From the NCBI GenBank assembly GCA_049324235.1, contig JBMOLJ010000074.1, forward strand, positions 1-7,645: a DNA stretch of 7,645 bases, read 5' to 3'. Of the stretch, positions 5,310 through 7,645 are shown one piece after another. Position 1 is the first letter of the stretch. Every line of letters begins with the position of its first letter. Made by a program: the position numbers and the translations under genes. The notes below the pieces were generated by a model that saw only the letters and a program-made list of their open reading frames with translations, was not told the origin of the DNA and did not search any database. The DNA comes from UBA1431 sp049324235. GTDB taxonomy: Bacteria > Bacillota > Clostridia > Christensenellales > UBA1431.

Positions 5310-7645
5310 ATGCTGGTGCCTTTGGAATGGCTCAGGGAATATACGGATATCAACGTCAGCCTGGAGGAGTACCTCTCACGTATGACCATGTGCGGCGTGG
5401 GCGTGGAGGGCGTGGAAGAGGCCGGAGCGGCTATCTCGGGCGTGGTCACGGGCAAAATTCTCAGCCTGGAGAAGCATCCCGACGCCGACAGGCTGCAGGT
5501 CTGCCAGGTGGATATTAAGGATAAAACTTTGCAGGTGGTCACCGGCGCGCCCAACGTTTATGAAGGCGCGGTGATTCCCGTTGCCACGCACGGCGCGCGG
5601 CTCCCGGGCGGCAGCGTGATCAAAAAAGGGAAGATGCGCGGGGTGGTGTCGGAGGGCATGCTGTGTTCGGGCGCCGAACTGCAGCTTGGCGAAGAAGACG
5701 TGCCCGGCGCGGGCGTGGACGGGATACTCATACTGCCCGAAGATACTGCAACAGGCGAAGACATCATCAACGCGCTGGGCCTGGGCGGCGTGGTCGTCGA
5801 CTTTGAAGTATACGCGAACCGCCCCGACCGCCAGAGCATTATCGGCATCGCGCGCGAGACTGCGGCCGCGCTGGAGACTCAGCTGCGCCTGCCCGAGGTG
5901 CGCGTAGAAAACACGTTGAAGGAAAAGCCGCCGGTCCGCGTGACGGTGGAGGACGCGGACCTCTGTCCGCGGTACATGGCGCGCGTGGTCAAAAACGTGC
6001 GCATCAAGCCTTCGCCGGGCTGGATGCAGAAGCGGCTCAAACAGGCGGGCGTGCGCCCGATCAACAACATTGTGGACGTAACGAACTACGTGATGCTGGA
6101 GATGGGCCAGCCCATGCACGCCTTCGACCTTGCGTGCGTGCATGATAAAGCGATCATCGTGCGCCGCGCTCAGGCGGGGGAGGCGATCACATCGCTGGAC
6201 GGCAGGGAGCGCGCTTTGCAGGAAGGGATGCTGCTTATCACGGACCCCAAAGGCCCCATCGGCATTGCGGGCGTAATGGGCGGCGAGAATTCCGAAATCA
6301 GCGAAAACACTCGCGACATCGTGCTCGAATCGGCCTGTTTTTTGCCCGCGAGCGTACGCGCAACGTCCAAGGCGCTGGGCCTGAACACCGAATCGGCCGC
6401 GCGCTTCATCAAGGGCGTGGATATGAACGGTACGGCGCTGGCGCTGGAGCGCGCGTCGCAGCTCATCGAAATGCTGGATGCAGGCGATGTACTCGATACG
6501 GTCATAGATATCGCCGACGCTCTGCCCAAGGAGCGCACGAAAATTGTTTCGGTGGAAATGATAAACGGCCTTTTGGGGCTGGAACTGCCGGCGAAGGAAA
6601 TGGCGGCGCTGTTGAAACGCACGTTCATCCCCTGTGTTGTACAGGATAACGACACGCTCGTCTGTAAGATTCCGGCCTTCCGGCAGGACATCGGGCGCGC
6701 CTGCGACATCGCCGAGGAGGTGGCGCGGATGTACGGCTACGAGAACATCCCGATGACGCTCATGCGCGGCGATTTGCTGGTGGGAAGCCTGAGCGCACAG
6801 GAGGCGCAGGGCGACCGCGCAAAGGCGCAGCTCTGCGCCCAGGGATTCTACGAAACGCTGACATACTCGTTCACCGGCCCGCGCGAATACGACGCGCTGG
6901 GCCTGGATAAAGACGACCCGCTGCGAAACAGCGTACAGATCAGCAACCCCTTCGGCGAGGACCAGAGCCTGATGCGCACCACCATGCTTCCGGGGATGCT
7001 GGGCGTAGTGGCCCTGAACATTGCGAGGAAGAACACCAGGCTTGCGCTGTTCGAGGTGGGGACCGTGTTCCTTCCCAAAGCCCTGCCTTTAACAGATCTT
7101 CCAGAGGAAAAGCAGATGCTGTGCCTGGCCCTTTACGGGCAGGGGGAGGACTTCTTTTCGCTCAAAGGCGCTGTTGAGTCTGTGGCGGCCTGCCTGAATA
7201 TAGAGGATTTGGCGTTTGAAGCGGACGGGCCTGAATACCTGCATCCCGGGCAGAAAGCACGGGTGACGGTTGCGGGAAGGCAGGCGGGATACATCGGCTG
7301 CCTGCATCCCGACGTCTGCGACAACTTTGACATCCCGGGCCGCGTGTACGTGGGCGAGCTTGACTATAAAGCGTTCATGGAAGCCGCGAGCGCGGAAATC
7401 ACGTCAACGGCCCTTCCACGGTATCCGGCTGTCGAGCGCGACCTTGCGCTGGTGATGGATATCGATACGCCGGCCGGTCCGGTCGCCGCGATGATGAAGA
7501 AGACAGGCGGCGCTCTGGTGGAAAGCGTGACCCCGTTCGATGTGTACACCGGCGGGCAGATCGGCGGGAACAAAAAGAGCGTCGCGTTCGCGCTGGTATT
7601 TCGTGCTCCCGACCGTACGCTCACCGACGAAGAAGTATCCGCCGT
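5310..7645 (+). CDS. pheT: Phenylalanyl-tRNA synthetase beta subunit, 3' end outside window
   Basis: Partner of PheS; it carries tRNA recognition and the editing site that removes mischarged Tyr. 778 codons are visible and the frame stays open to the window edge. The family is about 790-810, so roughly 15-30 residues are missing. Domains in order: B1 start MLVPLEWLREYTD; EMAP-type tRNA-binding domain, about 40-155 (KHPDADRLQVCQVD, SEGMLCSGAEL); B3/B4 editing region, about 210-395 (GVRPINNIVDVTNYVMLE, GQPMHAFD, GIAGVMGGENSEI); B5, about 410-480 (FRQDIGRACDIAEEVARMYG); catalytic-like core, about 490-680 (LTYSF, ISNPFGEDQSLMRTTMLPG, FEVGTVF); and the anticodon-binding ferredoxin-like domain from about 702 (LPRYPAVERDLALVMD to the edge). 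AAGGAGGA (5293-5300) precedes the ATG. One odd residue: the usual NRPDC reads NRPDR (Arg174). Co-transcribed with pheS under the T-box. Confidence 0.98.
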   Translation, partial: MLVPLEWLREYTDINVSLEEYLSRMTMCGVGVEGVEEAGAAISGVVTGKILSLEKHPDADRLQVCQVDIKDKTLQVVTGAPNVYEGAVIPVATHGARLPGGSVIKKGKMRGVVSEGMLCSGAELQLGEEDVPGAGVDGILILPEDTATGEDIINALGLGGVVVDFEVYANRPDRQSIIGIARETAAALETQLRLPEVRVENTLKEKPPVRVTVEDADLCPRYMARVVKNVRIKPSPGWMQKRLKQAGVRPINNIVDVTNYVMLEMGQPMHAFDLACVHDKAIIVRRAQAGEAITSLDGRERALQEGMLLITDPKGPIGIAGVMGGENSEISENTRDIVLESACFLPASVRATSKALGLNTESAARFIKGVDMNGTALALERASQLIEMLDAGDVLDTVIDIADALPKERTKIVSVEMINGLLGLELPAKEMAALLKRTFIPCVVQDNDTLVCKIPAFRQDIGRACDIAEEVARMYGYENIPMTLMRGDLLVGSLSAQEAQGDRAKAQLCAQGFYETLTYSFTGPREYDALGLDKDDPLRNSVQISNPFGEDQSLMRTTMLPGMLGVVALNIARKNTRLALFEVGTVFLPKALPLTDLPEEKQMLCLALYGQGEDFFSLKGAVESVAACLNIEDLAFEADGPEYLHPGQKARVTVAGRQAGYIGCLHPDVCDNFDIPGRVYVGELDYKAFMEAASAEITSTALPRYPAVERDLALVMDIDTPAGPVAAMMKKTGGALVESVTPFDVYTGGQIGGNKKSVAFALVFRAPDRTLTDEEVSA

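Overview
The window is a translation-machinery locus from a bacterium that looks like a Clostridia-type Firmicute with fairly GC-rich coding DNA. Four things point that way: the gene order thrS-infC-rpmI-rplT-(SpoU/TrmH methylase)-pheS-pheT, strong AGGAGG-type ribosome binding sites, a T-box leader in front of pheST, and a four-cysteine insert in PheS. I cannot name a genus. All genes are on the + strand. Both ends cut genes: thrS lacks its 5' end and pheT lacks its last few codons.

Layout. Positions 1-1529 hold the last roughly 500 codons of threonyl-tRNA synthetase. Positions 1530-1763 hold a sigma-A type promoter (1579-1607) and a leader of about 150 nt ending in an intrinsic terminator (1712-1740), directly upstream of infC. 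This arrangement fits the L20-controlled attenuator known for Firmicute infC operons. Positions 1764-2905 hold infC (rare ATT start), rpmI and rplT: IF3, L35 and L20. A terminator (2924-2962) follows, and 24 nt later a SpoU/TrmH-family RNA 2'-O-methyltransferase starts (2985-3782), probably expressed by read-through.

The gene-free stretch 3783-4262 (480 bases) is fully structured. It holds a dispersed-type palindromic repeat (3812-3890), a near-consensus extended -10 promoter (3912-3940), and a complete T-box leader (about 3947-4236). The T-box has a K-turn, a UUC (Phe) specifier, a T-box bulge/antiterminator and a competing terminator. It precedes pheS (4263-5294) and pheT (5310 to the window end), the two subunits of phenylalanyl-tRNA synthetase.

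How it works together: two premature-termination switches sit in series. The first probably senses free ribosomal protein L20 and sets IF3/L35/L20 output. The second senses uncharged tRNA-Phe and sets PheRS output. No new defence, mobile or metabolic system was found. The observations worth checking are regulatory: rRNA-like sequence in the infC leader, a T-box bulge base (UGGC) that does not match the expected tRNA-Phe discriminator, alternative pairing in the T-box middle region, the palindromic repeat, and the promoterless position of the methylase.
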